NCBI GenBank assembly: GCA_050698015.1 | Contig: JBOHAU010000019.1 | Location: 1 to 64,000, forward strand | DNA length: 64,000 nt | Source: JACDAN01 sp050698015 | Lineage (GTDB): Bacteria > Actinomycetota > Thermoleophilia > Gaiellales > Gaiellaceae | Reading direction: 5' to 3' | Part shown: positions 56,097-64,000 of the stretch, piece by piece | How the letters are laid out: each line of letters opens with the position of its first letter | How positions within the stretch are numbered: position 1 is the stretch's first letter | Notes under the pieces: generated by a model | Databases searched by the model: none | Seen by the model: the letters and a program-made list of their open reading frames with translations, nothing else | What the model was told of the DNA's origin: nothing | Translations under genes and position numbers: made by a program

Positions 56097-59000
56097 CCGC
56101 GCACGACTCGGCTGACGTTCGCCAGATGCTCGCGATCCGTGGCGATCCGGGCCCGGTACGGCGAGCGGGTTCGTGAGGCCTTGCCGACGAGCTGGAACGT
56201 CGAGCGACGCGACGTCCGGACCCTTGCGATCGTGATCCAGCGGGTTCCGCGTCGCTTCTGGACGACAACGACGCGGCGCGCGTGGCGTGGCCCGACGGCG
56301 CCCCGCAGGTAGAGCTTCCCGCTGCGGCGGACGGCCCTCAGCGTGATCGAATGCTTGACCAGGACGACTACGGTCGGCTCGGGCGCGATGCCGGGGAATC
56401 CGGCCTTGTACGTCGTTCGCTTGGTCGGCTTGACGGTCAGCCTGAAGGCTCCGCTGGGATCGGTCGTCGCCCCCGGCAGCGGCGCGTAGGCGGTCGTTCC
56501 GATCGGCTGCGCCGCGAGCGCCACGGACTGCGCGGCGACGGGCGAGCCTGCGCGCGTGACGCTCCCAGACAGGGTGACAGAACGTCCGAAGACGATGGTT
56601 TTCGGCCGGGCGGAGAAGCTGAGCGCCGGCGGGGGTGGCGGAGGCGGAGGCGGCGGCAATGCGACGGCGCTGTCATAGACGACCTTGAACGAACCGATCC
56701 TGGGCGTTGCCTGCCCGTTGGCGGACTGAAGTTCGAGGTTGACGAGGAGCGCCTGGTGTGCCGGTGCGCTGACGCCGGTCAGGTCGAGCGTCGTCTCGCC
56801 GGCCGCGACGGAAGCAGTCGCAACCTGCTCGCCGGTCGCCGCGTCGACGAGCCGCGCGGTCGCCGACCCCGATCCGCCGCCGCCGGGTGAGAAGAGGCTC
56901 ATCGTGGCGGTGAAGGACCGCCAGGCGGTGACGACTCGCCCCGGCGACGGGCCGATGGACGCGGAAGCTGCGCTGCCGCTGGGCGAGAAGCTGACCGGCG
57001 CGTGTGGCAGCTCGACCTTGTCGAGCAACGGATTCCCGGTCGGCCCGGAAAGCCGAGCCTGCCAGCGAACCGCGTGCACGGTCAGCAGGAAGTTGAGCGT
57101 CTCGACGGCGTTCGCGACCGTGACTGGGAAGTAGTCCGACCAGAGCTCGTTACCCGTCGAGGAGTAGGGCTGGAGGAAGCTCAGCCAGAGCGCGACCGAG
57201 TTCCCAGTCGAGGTGCGGACGATCTGCCGGAAGTCGCGGTTCGTCGTCGACGTGCCGCCGAGCTGATACGTCGCCCAGCCGCTCGGGAGCCCGGGCTGCT
57301 CCGTCCCGGGCGTCGGATAGGGGGTGGAGGCGTGTCCACTGCGCGTCCGACCGGTTCGGTCGACGCCACTCGTCCAGACGTGCAGCGCCGATCCATCGAC
57401 GAGCATCCCGGCGGGCTCGACGCCGACCTCGTCGTACGCGTAGGGCGTCAGGCTCGGACCCAGGACGACACCTCGCTTCGTCCAGGTGATCCCGTCGCTC
57501 GAGGTCGCGTAGCCGACGCGCTCGATCGTCTCGCCTTCGAGCTTCTCGACCCCCGTATAGAGCATCCGGTAGTCGCCGGCGCCGACCCTGACGACGACAG
57601 GATCCTTGACGGAGCCGGCGTCGATGTCGCTCGCGGCCCCGACATCGAGAACGGGACTGGCGCTGCGGACATACGGGCCGTTCGCCGTTGCCGCCGTGGC
57701 TCGGCCGATCTTGGCGGCGCCGTTCGAGTCGAGGCCCGTGTAGTACATGACGTACGTCGCTCCGTCCTTGATTACGACGGGATGCGCGACCGCGGTCGCG
57801 TCGAAGCCCGTCCCGTCCCCCGCGAGCAGTTGGCTGCGGCTCGACCACGACGCGTTGTCCGGTTGCTTCGTCGTGCCGTTTTCGGGCGTCGACGCGTACC
57901 CGATCGAGCGTGTGCCGCCGGAGTCGAGGCCGGTGAAGAAGAGATGGAACGTCGGTGCTTCGTGGAGCACGTTGGGATCCCGCTGCCCGCCGTTGTCGAA
58001 CGCCGCCGCTGGAATGCCGAGACCGAAGAGCGCTCCGCCGTTCGGCGCCGAGACGGACACCTTTGTCCAGGCGCTTCCGTCGCTCGAGGTCGCCTCGCCG
58101 AGGCGCGGCTTGAAGTCGCTGCCTCGCGTGCCCCAGTAGAAGCCGACGAACTTCGGCGTCGCGCCGCCGGGTGCGGCCACCGACAGACCGGATGCGTGCC
58201 TCGCGTCGAACGCCGTTCCCAGCGCTCCCACGTCGAAGACCGCATCGCCGGTCTGTGACCCGTTGACCTTGTTGAAGGAGCCCCCGCCGTTCGAGGTCGC
58301 GAGACCGATGCGGGTGTGGAAGTTGCCGTTCGCGTCGATCGTGTTCCCCGAATAGTAGAGCTTGTAGGCCGCCGCGCTCCCCGGGTCCACGAGCACCTCC
58401 GGCGAGTTCAGGTTGGAGTAGTCGAAATTCGAGTTCGAGCCGGAGGGGTTCAGCGCCGGGCTAGGGCCGGTCCAGGAGATCCCGTCGGCCGAGCTCGAAT
58501 CCATGATCTTCGTCTGGAAGACGTCACCGGCGACGAGCTTGCGCCCGGTCAGCAGCATCGAGTAGCCACTCGGCGTCTTCCACACGGTCGGGGCAAAGGC
58601 CCCGAACTCGATGTTCGCGCTGACTCCGGGATCCTCCGGCGCGATCACCTTGCCGCCCTTCGCCCAGGTGACCCCGTCGACCGAAGTGGCGTAGGCGATC
58701 CGCTTCTTGTTCGAGTCGTCCCCCGTGTACCACATCTTCCACGTCGACCCGTCCCTGAGCACCGTCGGGTCAGCGGCGGCAAAGCTGTCGGCCGAGCCCG
58801 CTGCCCCGTGCGTGACGGCGGGCAGCGGTGACTTCATCCAAGTGACGCCGTCGAGCGAGGTCGCGTAGCCGATTGCGCCGAAGACGCCGGCGCGGCCCGA
58901 GTACCACATCCGGTACGGCGTCACCGGGTCGGCGGGGTCGTAGAGGACCTCGGGGCCGTGCACACCGTTCTCGTCGAACGCCGACGGTGTCCCCTGGAGC

Positions 59001-59554
59001 ACGGGAACGCCTCCGTTCGCACGCGCCCAGTTCGTCCCGTCCGCCGAGGTCGCCATGAAGATCGCCGGCCCGCGACCGTCGTCGGAGGTGCCGGAGTACC
59101 ACATGACGTACGTGGACCCGACCTTCGCGACGGCGGGATCGTCGACGTTGTCGTTGTCGAGCGCCGCCGAGGCCGTTGGCGAGAGGACGGGGCTGGCCGT
59201 GTCGGGCGTGAGCGGCAGGAGTGTCGTCGGCAGGCCCAGCGTCGCTGCGGAGCCGGTGCCGCTCCGCATGAGCGTGCGAACACCGACCGCGGGATACGTG
59301 ACGCTCTCGTGGGTGATCCCGCTGTCGAAGTCGGTGTGGCTGTCCCACTGCGCGGTGGTCGGACTGCCGTTCGTGGTCAGCCGGAGGCCGCCGAGGGCGT
59401 CGAGGGTCGTGTTCCCGAGCGGCTGCTGCAGGCAGGTCAGATCGATGAACGTCTCGTAGAAGACGCTGTCGTCGCGCGAGCAGGCTTGCGCGATCGCTGG
59501 AGCGCAGAGGAAGGCCGTCGCGGAGAGGGCCGCAATAAGGCCGAGGCGGCGCAT
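56093..59554 (-). CDS. Large secreted protein with about ten beta-propeller-like repeats and C-terminal Ig-like part (1153 aa)
   Basis: Signal peptide (about 1-24, ending AIAQA). Residues about 130-745 contain roughly ten ~60-residue repeats of the pattern DP-x-V ... Y-x-M-x-Y-x-G ... I-x-x-A-T-S-x-D-G-x-x-W, as in five-bladed GH43/GH68-like propellers; ten would make two propellers in tandem. A jelly-roll-like region follows (about 770-960), then a poly-proline linker near 967-977 and one or two Ig-like domains rich in Arg. It probably binds or hydrolyses extracellular glycans, but catalytic acids could not be assigned. Its 3' end overlaps the convergent gene by 4 bases. Confidence 0.85.
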   Translation of the reverse strand: MRRLGLIAALSATAFLCAPAIAQACSRDDSVFYETFIDLTCLQQPLGNTTLDALGGLRLTTNGSPTTAQWDSHTDFDSGITHESVTYPAVGVRTLMRSGTGSAATLGLPTTLLPLTPDTASPVLSPTASAALDNDNVDDPAVAKVGSTYVMWYSGTSDDGRGPAIFMATSADGTNWARANGGVPVLQGTPSAFDENGVHGPEVLYDPADPVTPYRMWYSGRAGVFGAIGYATSLDGVTWMKSPLPAVTHGAAGSADSFAAADPTVLRDGSTWKMWYTGDDSNKKRIAYATSVDGVTWAKGGKVIAPEDPGVSANIEFGAFAPTVWKTPSGYSMLLTGRKLVAGDVFQTKIMDSSSADGISWTGPSPALNPSGSNSNFDYSNLNSPEVLVDPGSAAAYKLYYSGNTIDANGNFHTRIGLATSNGGGSFNKVNGSQTGDAVFDVGALGTAFDARHASGLSVAAPGGATPKFVGFYWGTRGSDFKPRLGEATSSDGSAWTKVSVSAPNGGALFGLGIPAAAFDNGGQRDPNVLHEAPTFHLFFTGLDSGGTRSIGYASTPENGTTKQPDNASWSSRSQLLAGDGTGFDATAVAHPVVIKDGATYVMYYTGLDSNGAAKIGRATAATANGPYVRSASPVLDVGAASDIDAGSVKDPVVVRVGAGDYRMLYTGVEKLEGETIERVGYATSSDGITWTKRGVVLGPSLTPYAYDEVGVEPAGMLVDGSALHVWTSGVDRTGRTRSGHASTPYPTPGTEQPGLPSGWATYQLGGTSTTNRDFRQIVRTSTGNSVALWLSFLQPYSSTGNELWSDYFPVTVANAVETLNFLLTVHAVRWQARLSGPTGNPLLDKVELPHAPVSFSPSGSAASASIGPSPGRVVTAWRSFTATMSLFSPGGGGSGSATARLVDAATGEQVATASVAAGETTLDLTGVSAPAHQALLVNLELQSANGQATPRIGSFKVVYDSAVALPPPPPPPPPPALSFSARPKTIVFGRSVTLSGSVTRAGSPVAAQSVALAAQPIGTTAYAPLPGATTDPSGAFRLTVKPTKRTTYKAGFPGIAPEPTVVVLVKHSITLRAVRRSGKLYLRGAVGPRHARRVVVVQKRRGTRWITIARVRTSRRSTFQLVGKASRTRSPYRARIATDREHLANVSRVVRG

Positions 59555-59686
59555 TCTCTTGCGTATCGGCCCAAGAAGCCAAATCTTGATCGCTCATCTG
59601 GTGGTTGGATCCGGGCGTCCGGCCTGCCGTTCGATCTCGGGGAGGGCGACGGGCGCTCTGCCCGCCGCCCTGTGTTCGTCAGTCGC

Positions 59687-60460
59687 TCAGGGCATCGACG
59701 AGTGGCTCGCGAGCCAGCCCAGGATCAGGGCCAGGCTCCGTGGCCCGTACTTCGAGTACTGCAGGATCTGCCAACCGTGTTCACTACCCGGGTAGACGGC
59801 CATGCGCTTGTCCTTGGCACCGACCCGGCGGAACACGTCAAGGGCTTCCTTGTGCGGCGTGCGCCGGTCGCGACGGGTCCCGACATAGAGGAAGGGCGCG
59901 CGGATTCGCCGGACTCCACGTGGGTCGTTGATGCCGACGGCGGGCCAGAGCCACGTGCCGGAGAGACTGATCCGGCCGTCGACACGAAGAGAGGCTGTGT
60001 TCTGGACGATTGCGGCTCCGCCCATCGACGAGCCCATGAGGAAGATTCGTTGGGCGCCGGTACGGCGGGCGTGGGCGACCGCGGCCGCGAGATCGCGGCC
60101 GAGACTGCGCCAGTTCTTCGAGGGCGACTGCGAACGCCCGGAGCCGCGGAAGTCGAATGCGACGACCCGATAGCCGCCGGCAACCAGCTTGGCTGCGACC
60201 ACGAGCGTCTCGCAGAGATCGTCGCCCCACCCGTGCGCGAGGACGACGGTTCTCGCTCCGCTGCGCGTGTCGATCGCGTACAGGCGGACGCGGTCGTACG
60301 TGTACAGCCAGAACGCCTCGGCTTGGAGCTCGTTCGTCCAATCGCTTCGCGACCCGCACGCGTCGGCAAGCGTGGGCGGCGGCGCGTCTTCGGCCGTGCT
60401 CGCGGCTGCGGTTGAACCTGCGCCGAGAACCAGTGCGATGATCGTCAGGATGCGAAGCAT
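59687..60460 (-). CDS. Secreted alpha/beta hydrolase (257 aa)
   Basis: Signal peptide MLRILTIIALVLGAGSTAAA, then an alpha/beta hydrolase: VLAHGWGDDLCET (oxyanion region), FDFRGSGRS, the nucleophile elbow GSSMGG near residue 144, and a catalytic His in GSEHGWQ near the end. Peptidase S9- or esterase-like. The ATG at 60460 has a strong GGAGG ribosome-binding site. Divergent from the PadR gene; the 132 bases downstream to 59554 hold nothing recognised. Substrate unknown. Confidence 0.9.
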   Translation of the reverse strand: MLRILTIIALVLGAGSTAAASTAEDAPPPTLADACGSRSDWTNELQAEAFWLYTYDRVRLYAIDTRSGARTVVLAHGWGDDLCETLVVAAKLVAGGYRVVAFDFRGSGRSQSPSKNWRSLGRDLAAAVAHARRTGAQRIFLMGSSMGGAAIVQNTASLRVDGRISLSGTWLWPAVGINDPRGVRRIRAPFLYVGTRRDRRTPHKEALDVFRRVGAKDKRMAVYPGSEHGWQILQYSKYGPRSLALILGWLASHSSMP

Positions 60461-60474
60461 GAAGCCTCCAAGCG

Positions 60475-60510
60475 TATAGTCTCCATGAGAATAGTGTGAG
60501 CGCGACTATA
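60475..60510. promoter_or_regulatory. Candidate PadR operator (7-base inverted repeat)
   Basis: TATAGTC (60475-60481) and GACTATA (60504-60510) form a perfect inverted repeat with a 22-base spacer, in the 35-base divergent gap and over the first codons of the PadR gene. A smaller TCTC-CAT-GAGA dyad (60480-60490) lies inside. TATAGT may itself be the -10 element of the PadR gene. Autoregulation and control of the hydrolase are inferred. Confidence 0.5.
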
Positions 60511-61056
60511 TCGACAACCGAGGGTGCGGTTCTCGGTCTGCTTGCATCCGAGGGCAAGCGCTCCGGATACGAGCTGGCGAAGCTCGCGGAGACCGGCGTT
60601 GCCTACCTCTGGACCCCTTCCAGGAGCCAGATCTACAAGGTTTTGCCGCGGCTGGTCGCAGCGGGATTCGCACGCATGGAGGAGGTGGCACAGAAGGGGC
60701 GTCCGGACAAGGCGCTGTACGAGGTCACGCCGGAAGGGCTTGCTGCGCTGCGATCGTGGTTGGAGGACGTCGAGGACGAGCCGGTCGGGGGTTCCGCAGT
60801 CTTCGCCTTGAAGGTCTTCTTGTGCGACTTCGCCTCGCCCGAGACCGCGCTGGCCCAACTGGCGGCATACAGGCGTTTCCTCGAGTGGCACCTCGACGCC
60901 TTCGAGGACATCGAGGCCCGTGGCGCCGACAAGCCGCGTGGGTATCCGCAGCACGTGCTGCAGCACGGCTTGGCGCGCGTGCGCGCCACCCTGAACTGGA
61001 TCGACGAGACGACCGCCGCGATCGAGTCGGACGTCGCTCTCACGCAGCGGCTCTGA
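60496..61056 (+). CDS. PadR family transcriptional regulator (186 aa)
   Basis: Winged-helix N-terminus (TTEGAVLGLLASEGKRSGYE, SQIYKVLPRLVAAGFARME, RPDKALYEVTPEGLAALRSWL) followed by a helical dimerisation domain (about 100-180), as in the AphA/Vir-type PadR class. It likely represses the divergent alpha/beta hydrolase gene and itself. The GTG at 60496 lies inside the inverted repeat described above. Ligand unknown. Confidence 0.93.
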   Translation: MSATISTTEGAVLGLLASEGKRSGYELAKLAETGVAYLWTPSRSQIYKVLPRLVAAGFARMEEVAQKGRPDKALYEVTPEGLAALRSWLEDVEDEPVGGSAVFALKVFLCDFASPETALAQLAAYRRFLEWHLDAFEDIEARGADKPRGYPQHVLQHGLARVRATLNWIDETTAAIESDVALTQRL

Positions 61057-61075
61057 TCCGCGTTTCACTACTCAG

Positions 61076-61666
61076 GTGCCGCGTCAGAACAGGGTCACGC
61101 CGCTGGGCCAACTGATCGCCGTCCCCGAACGCGGTCTGGTGTACGGCAACCGCGGCTGTCTCCACGACGATGAAGGCCGGATCCGCCGGCGCTGGGCGAC
61201 GAAGCGCTGGATCGCCTGCCGGCTCGAGTTCCGCGGCTGGCATCGCGGGCCGCTGATGCAGCCGGGGAAGTACACGGAGCTCTTCTTCCTCGACGAGGCG
61301 ACGGCGTTCGCCGCCGGCCATCGCCCGTGCGCCTTGTGCCGGCGCGAGGACTATCGGCGGTTCGCCGCGATCTGGTCGGAGCTCCATCCTGGCCCGACCG
61401 GCGCGGACGCGATCGACGCCCGCCTGCACGAGGAGCGGCTAGCCGGCCCCTGGCGCGGCGAACCTCTTGACGGAGCGTTTGTCTTGGAGGCCGGCGAGCC
61501 GTGGCTCGTGCGCCGCGGCGAGCTGCTGGGCTGGACGCCCGCCGGCTACGTCGAGCGGAAACCGCTCCGGGGCCCCGTGCCGGTGATCACGACGCCCTCG
61601 CTCGTCGAGATTCTCCGGCGCGGCTGGGAGGGCGCCGTCCCGCTGCTGCATCCAACCGCGATCTAG
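61076..61666 (+). CDS. Conserved-looking hypothetical protein with CxxC (196 aa)
   Basis: No family name recognised. It is soluble, Arg- and Trp-rich, with GNRGCLHDDEGRIRRRW and a GHRPCALCRREDYRRF segment near residue 80 that could bind a metal, loosely like the Cys-rich metal site of Ada N-terminal domains. A basic surface suggests nucleic acid binding, which is a guess. GTG start at 61076, 19 bases after the PadR gene, so it may share its transcript. Confidence 0.72.
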   Translation: MPRQNRVTPLGQLIAVPERGLVYGNRGCLHDDEGRIRRRWATKRWIACRLEFRGWHRGPLMQPGKYTELFFLDEATAFAAGHRPCALCRREDYRRFAAIWSELHPGPTGADAIDARLHEERLAGPWRGEPLDGAFVLEAGEPWLVRRGELLGWTPAGYVERKPLRGPVPVITTPSLVEILRRGWEGAVPLLHPTAI

Positions 61667-61669
61667 CGC

Positions 61670-62725
61670 TTGGCGCCTGGTGCGGCAACGCCGGTACCCG
61701 CAGCGAACGGCTACTTTTGGCAGGTCTGGGACTTCGGCGTCGAAGCAGGCGGTGTCGACCCCCGCAAGGACAACATCGTCGACGGCTGGTCGGCTGTCGA
61801 CCAGGGCGGCGCGCAGGCGTTCCTCTACCTCGCCTTCGCGCGAGAGGCGCGCTGGGCACGACGTTCGTCACGTTCGAGCTCAACCACGACACCCAACTGT
61901 GGAACAACGGGAAAGCGACAATTCCCTGTCGGCGGACCGGCGACATCCTCGTCTCCTACGAGGCGCAGGGCAACGATGTCGACGTCGTCATCCAGCGCTG
62001 GGTAACGCTCCCGAACCAGACGGATCCGCTGTCGGGATGCGCGTTGCGTGGTCGGCTCGACGACTTCACGGCCTTCAGCCCGAATGTCGACGCACAAGGC
62101 GCGATCAACAATGCGGCGATCGCCGACCCTCCGCTGCCAGGCTTCTGCGAGGAATCGAGCGCTTCGGGCGCCGACGGCTCGCCGGGGACGCTCGACCCCG
62201 GCGACACGTGGACGTACCGCTCCTCGCGGAAGACCGCGGCGGCCGGAGTCGACTGCAGGCCGGCCGTCGTCCCGAACTCCGCGACCGCACCGGCATAGCG
62301 GGTGGCGTCTCGGTGAGCGATACGTCCGGGATCGAGACGGCGCTCTCGTGTCCATCGCCACCGCCTCCACGCCGCCGTCACCGGTTGTGCCGCCCGGCCC
62401 GCGGCCGCCGAACGCGGGCGACGCCGGTCGAGCTGCGTTTGCGCGCGGGGTGAGAGGGTGCATCCGGGGTCGCGTGTCGCGCGCCAACTTCCAGGGGGCT
62501 CGCATCGCGAGCATCCGGATCTTCGTGAACGGGCAGTTGCGGCGCAGCCTCACCGTCGCGCCACTCCGGCGGCGGGTGACGCGGCGCGTGAGGCTCGCGG
62601 AGGGGCGCTACCGCGTGAGCGCCCGGGTCAGGTTCGAGCGCGGCTCGGGCAGTCCGCCGGTGACTCTTTCGCAGGTGGTCCGGGTCTGCGCGGCGCGCCG
62701 CGCGCAACCACCGTTCACCGGATAG
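61670..62725 (+). pseudogene. Frameshifted remnant of a large secreted repeat protein
   Basis: Conserved-looking sequence passes through different frames: FWQVWDFGVEAGGVDPRK and FLYLAFAREA in one (to about 61855), then TTFVTFELNHDTQLWNNGKA and RWVTLPNQTDPLSGCALRG in the next (to 62298), and a C-terminal VRGCIRGRVSRANFQGARI to the stop at 62725 in the first frame again. From memory, similar text occurs in large actinobacterial DUF11-type surface proteins. There is no start or signal peptide: the 5' part is missing. The gene is therefore truncated and broken at least twice, unless the assembly is at fault. Confidence 0.65.
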
Positions 62726-62772
62726 GGCAGAGGCCGCTCGCCACGAGCCGGGTTCCGCGCAATACTTCAGCG

Positions 62773-63951
62773 GTGGCCGTAACTGAGCGCACCAGCGGCG
62801 TTCGGACCTTCCTGATCGCCGACATCCGCGGGTACTCGCGCTACACCGAGGAGTGCGGCGACGAGGCTGCCGCGGCCCTGTCGAAGAAATTCGCGAAGAT
62901 CGTCAACGACGACATCGAGGCCCACGGCGGCGGGCTGGTCGATATGCGCGGGGACGAGGCGCTTGTTGTCTTCACCTCCGCGCGGGCAGCGATCCGTGCG
63001 GCCGTCGATCTGCAGGCGCAGTTCCGGGAAGCCGCGGACGAGTTCCAAATTCCGCTGCAGGTCGGCATCGGCATCGACTCCGGAGAAGCGGTGCAGCTGG
63101 AGGACGGAACCTTTCGCGGATCAGCCCTCAACGTCGCAGCCCGGTTGTGCGGGCGGGCCTCGGGCGGCGAGGTGATCATCAGTGCAGCGACCTCTCGGCT
63201 AGCGGGTCGCCTCGGCGGGCTCCACTACAGCGACGGCGAACGCGTGCGCCTCAAGAACATCGCGGAGCCGGTCCACATCCACAAGGTGTATTCGGAGCTC
63301 GACGCGCGCCCGACCAACCGCTGGGTCGTTCTGTTCCTGGGGAGGGAGCGTCGGGGGCTCAGCTGGCGGCTCGCAGCGCTCGTCTCGCTGATTGCCGCCG
63401 CCACTGTCGTAGCCGTCGTCTACGCGACCGCAGGTGGAGGGGCCGACCCGACGGGGGCTTCGTCGCGGCTACCCGGCCAGGGCAAGCAGGTGGCCGCGAC
63501 CGGGCTCGCCTCCGTCGTTCCGGCTGCGGTCTGGAAGGACTGCCAGGCGCTGGGTGTGCCCGACACGCGCGCGACCGAGACGGCGGCGTGCGTCCCGGCC
63601 GAGGGCGTGCCGGATCGCTGGGAGATCTCCCGGTATCCGAACGGCGACGAGCTAAACATCGCCTACTGGAGCGAGCTCGGAAAGCGCGCGGACATCCGCC
63701 GCGACACGGGCAGATGCAACGCCTTGAGCTGGGGCGGCGAGGGCGTGTGGCTGCACGGCCCCGGCAAGCCCGGCGGCCGTTTCTTCTGCTACTTCGACGG
63801 CAACGACGCTGTCATCGTGTGGACGCACCGGCGCCTCGACCAACCGAGCCATCTCGACATCCTCGTGACTGCGCGCGCGAGCGGAACCAACCACCCGGGC
63901 CTCACCCGCTGGTGGCGCCCGTGGCACCACGAGATCGGCAAGGCCGGCTAG
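62773..63951 (+). CDS. Class III adenylate/guanylate cyclase with membrane anchor (392 aa)
   Basis: The N-terminal cyclase domain (about 8-175) has FLIADIRGYSRYTEE with the first metal aspartate, DMRGDEALVVF with the second, and VGIGIDSGEAVQLEDG and FRGSALNVAARLCG with the transition-state Asn-x3-Arg pair. A TM helix lies at about 200-222, and a ~165-residue domain beyond it, probably extracytoplasmic, carries four cysteines. This is the reverse of the usual sensor-then-cyclase order. The GTG at 62773 directly precedes the domain. Signal unknown. Confidence 0.92.
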   Translation: MAVTERTSGVRTFLIADIRGYSRYTEECGDEAAAALSKKFAKIVNDDIEAHGGGLVDMRGDEALVVFTSARAAIRAAVDLQAQFREAADEFQIPLQVGIGIDSGEAVQLEDGTFRGSALNVAARLCGRASGGEVIISAATSRLAGRLGGLHYSDGERVRLKNIAEPVHIHKVYSELDARPTNRWVVLFLGRERRGLSWRLAALVSLIAAATVVAVVYATAGGGADPTGASSRLPGQGKQVAATGLASVVPAAVWKDCQALGVPDTRATETAACVPAEGVPDRWEISRYPNGDELNIAYWSELGKRADIRRDTGRCNALSWGGEGVWLHGPGKPGGRFFCYFDGNDAVIVWTHRRLDQPSHLDILVTARASGTNHPGLTRWWRPWHHEIGKAG

Positions 63952-64000
63952 CTCGACTCGATCCTAGTGTCGACGTAGACGGTCCAGTCGGCAACGTCCT
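63948..64000 (-). CDS. 3' end of a gene cut by the window edge
   Basis: On the minus strand the last frame reads DVADWTVYVDTRIESS and a TAG stop at 63948-63950, overlapping the stop of the cyclase gene by 3 bases. Only 16 codons are visible, so the product cannot be named, and a chance open frame is possible. Confidence 0.35.
   Translation of the reverse strand, partial: DVADWTVYVDTRIESS

Noticed and set aside
1..64000. tRNA, rRNA, CRISPR, insertion sequence, prophage or integrase signals
   Set aside because: None was recognised on either strand: no transposase or integrase motifs, no repeat-spacer arrays and no tRNA-like cloverleaf noticed. A dedicated covariance search was not possible here.

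Overview
The window is a strongly GC-rich actinobacterial chromosome segment. GTG and TTG starts are common, and genes are packed with 4-base start/stop overlaps (ATGA, GTGA and, twice, apparently CTGA). The coenzyme F420 genes, the HemE/ferrochelatase pair and the protein families together suggest a deep-branching actinobacterium of the Thermoleophilia (Gaiellales/Solirubrobacterales) type. That assignment is inferred from gene content; no rRNA is present to test it.

Positions 1-42593 are one large surface-glycan island. It holds about seventeen glycosyltransferases of the GT4 and GT2 types, three large GT-C-like membrane proteins (8361, 22675, 34136), about seven SAM methyltransferases, a PLP sugar aminotransferase with an NAD-dependent epimerase, a Wzx-type flippase (14655), and a Wzm/Wzt ABC exporter whose ATPase has a C-terminal substrate-recognition domain (31113-33150). 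Embedded in it is a 3-deoxy-octulosonate (Kdo) type pathway: KdsD-like isomerase (11387), a HAD protein (12361), KdsA (16141) and KdsB (16977), next to an unusual two-domain transferase (13095) and the flippase. Kdo is a hallmark of Gram-negative LPS and capsule, so this set in an apparent actinobacterium is the most interesting feature of the window. Beside the ABC exporter sit a methyltransferase with a long coiled-coil tail and a methyltransferase with a C-terminal beta-rich domain, an arrangement that recalls chain-capping and length control in ABC-exported O-antigens.

Positions 42607-50826 are core metabolism: hemE, hemH and a small downstream ORF; a palindromic intergenic element; a PolX/PHP protein whose polymerase centre looks degenerate; and a tight F420 operon cofC-cofD-npdG-cofE followed by an unrecognised two-part protein.

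Positions 50827-64000 are mixed: a decayed lipoprotein, a potassium-channel-like protein, a secreted phytase-like esterase, a GAF-GGDEF diguanylate cyclase with a perfect inverted repeat upstream, a Pro/Lys-rich membrane-anchored protein, a 1153-residue secreted protein with about ten beta-propeller-like repeats, an alpha/beta hydrolase divergent from a PadR regulator, a frameshifted remnant of a large secreted protein, a membrane class III nucleotide cyclase, and the end of one more gene on the minus strand.

Many transcription-unit heads show TANNNT followed 6-10 bases later by the start codon, pointing to widespread leaderless transcription. No tRNA, rRNA, CRISPR array, insertion sequence or replication origin was recognised.
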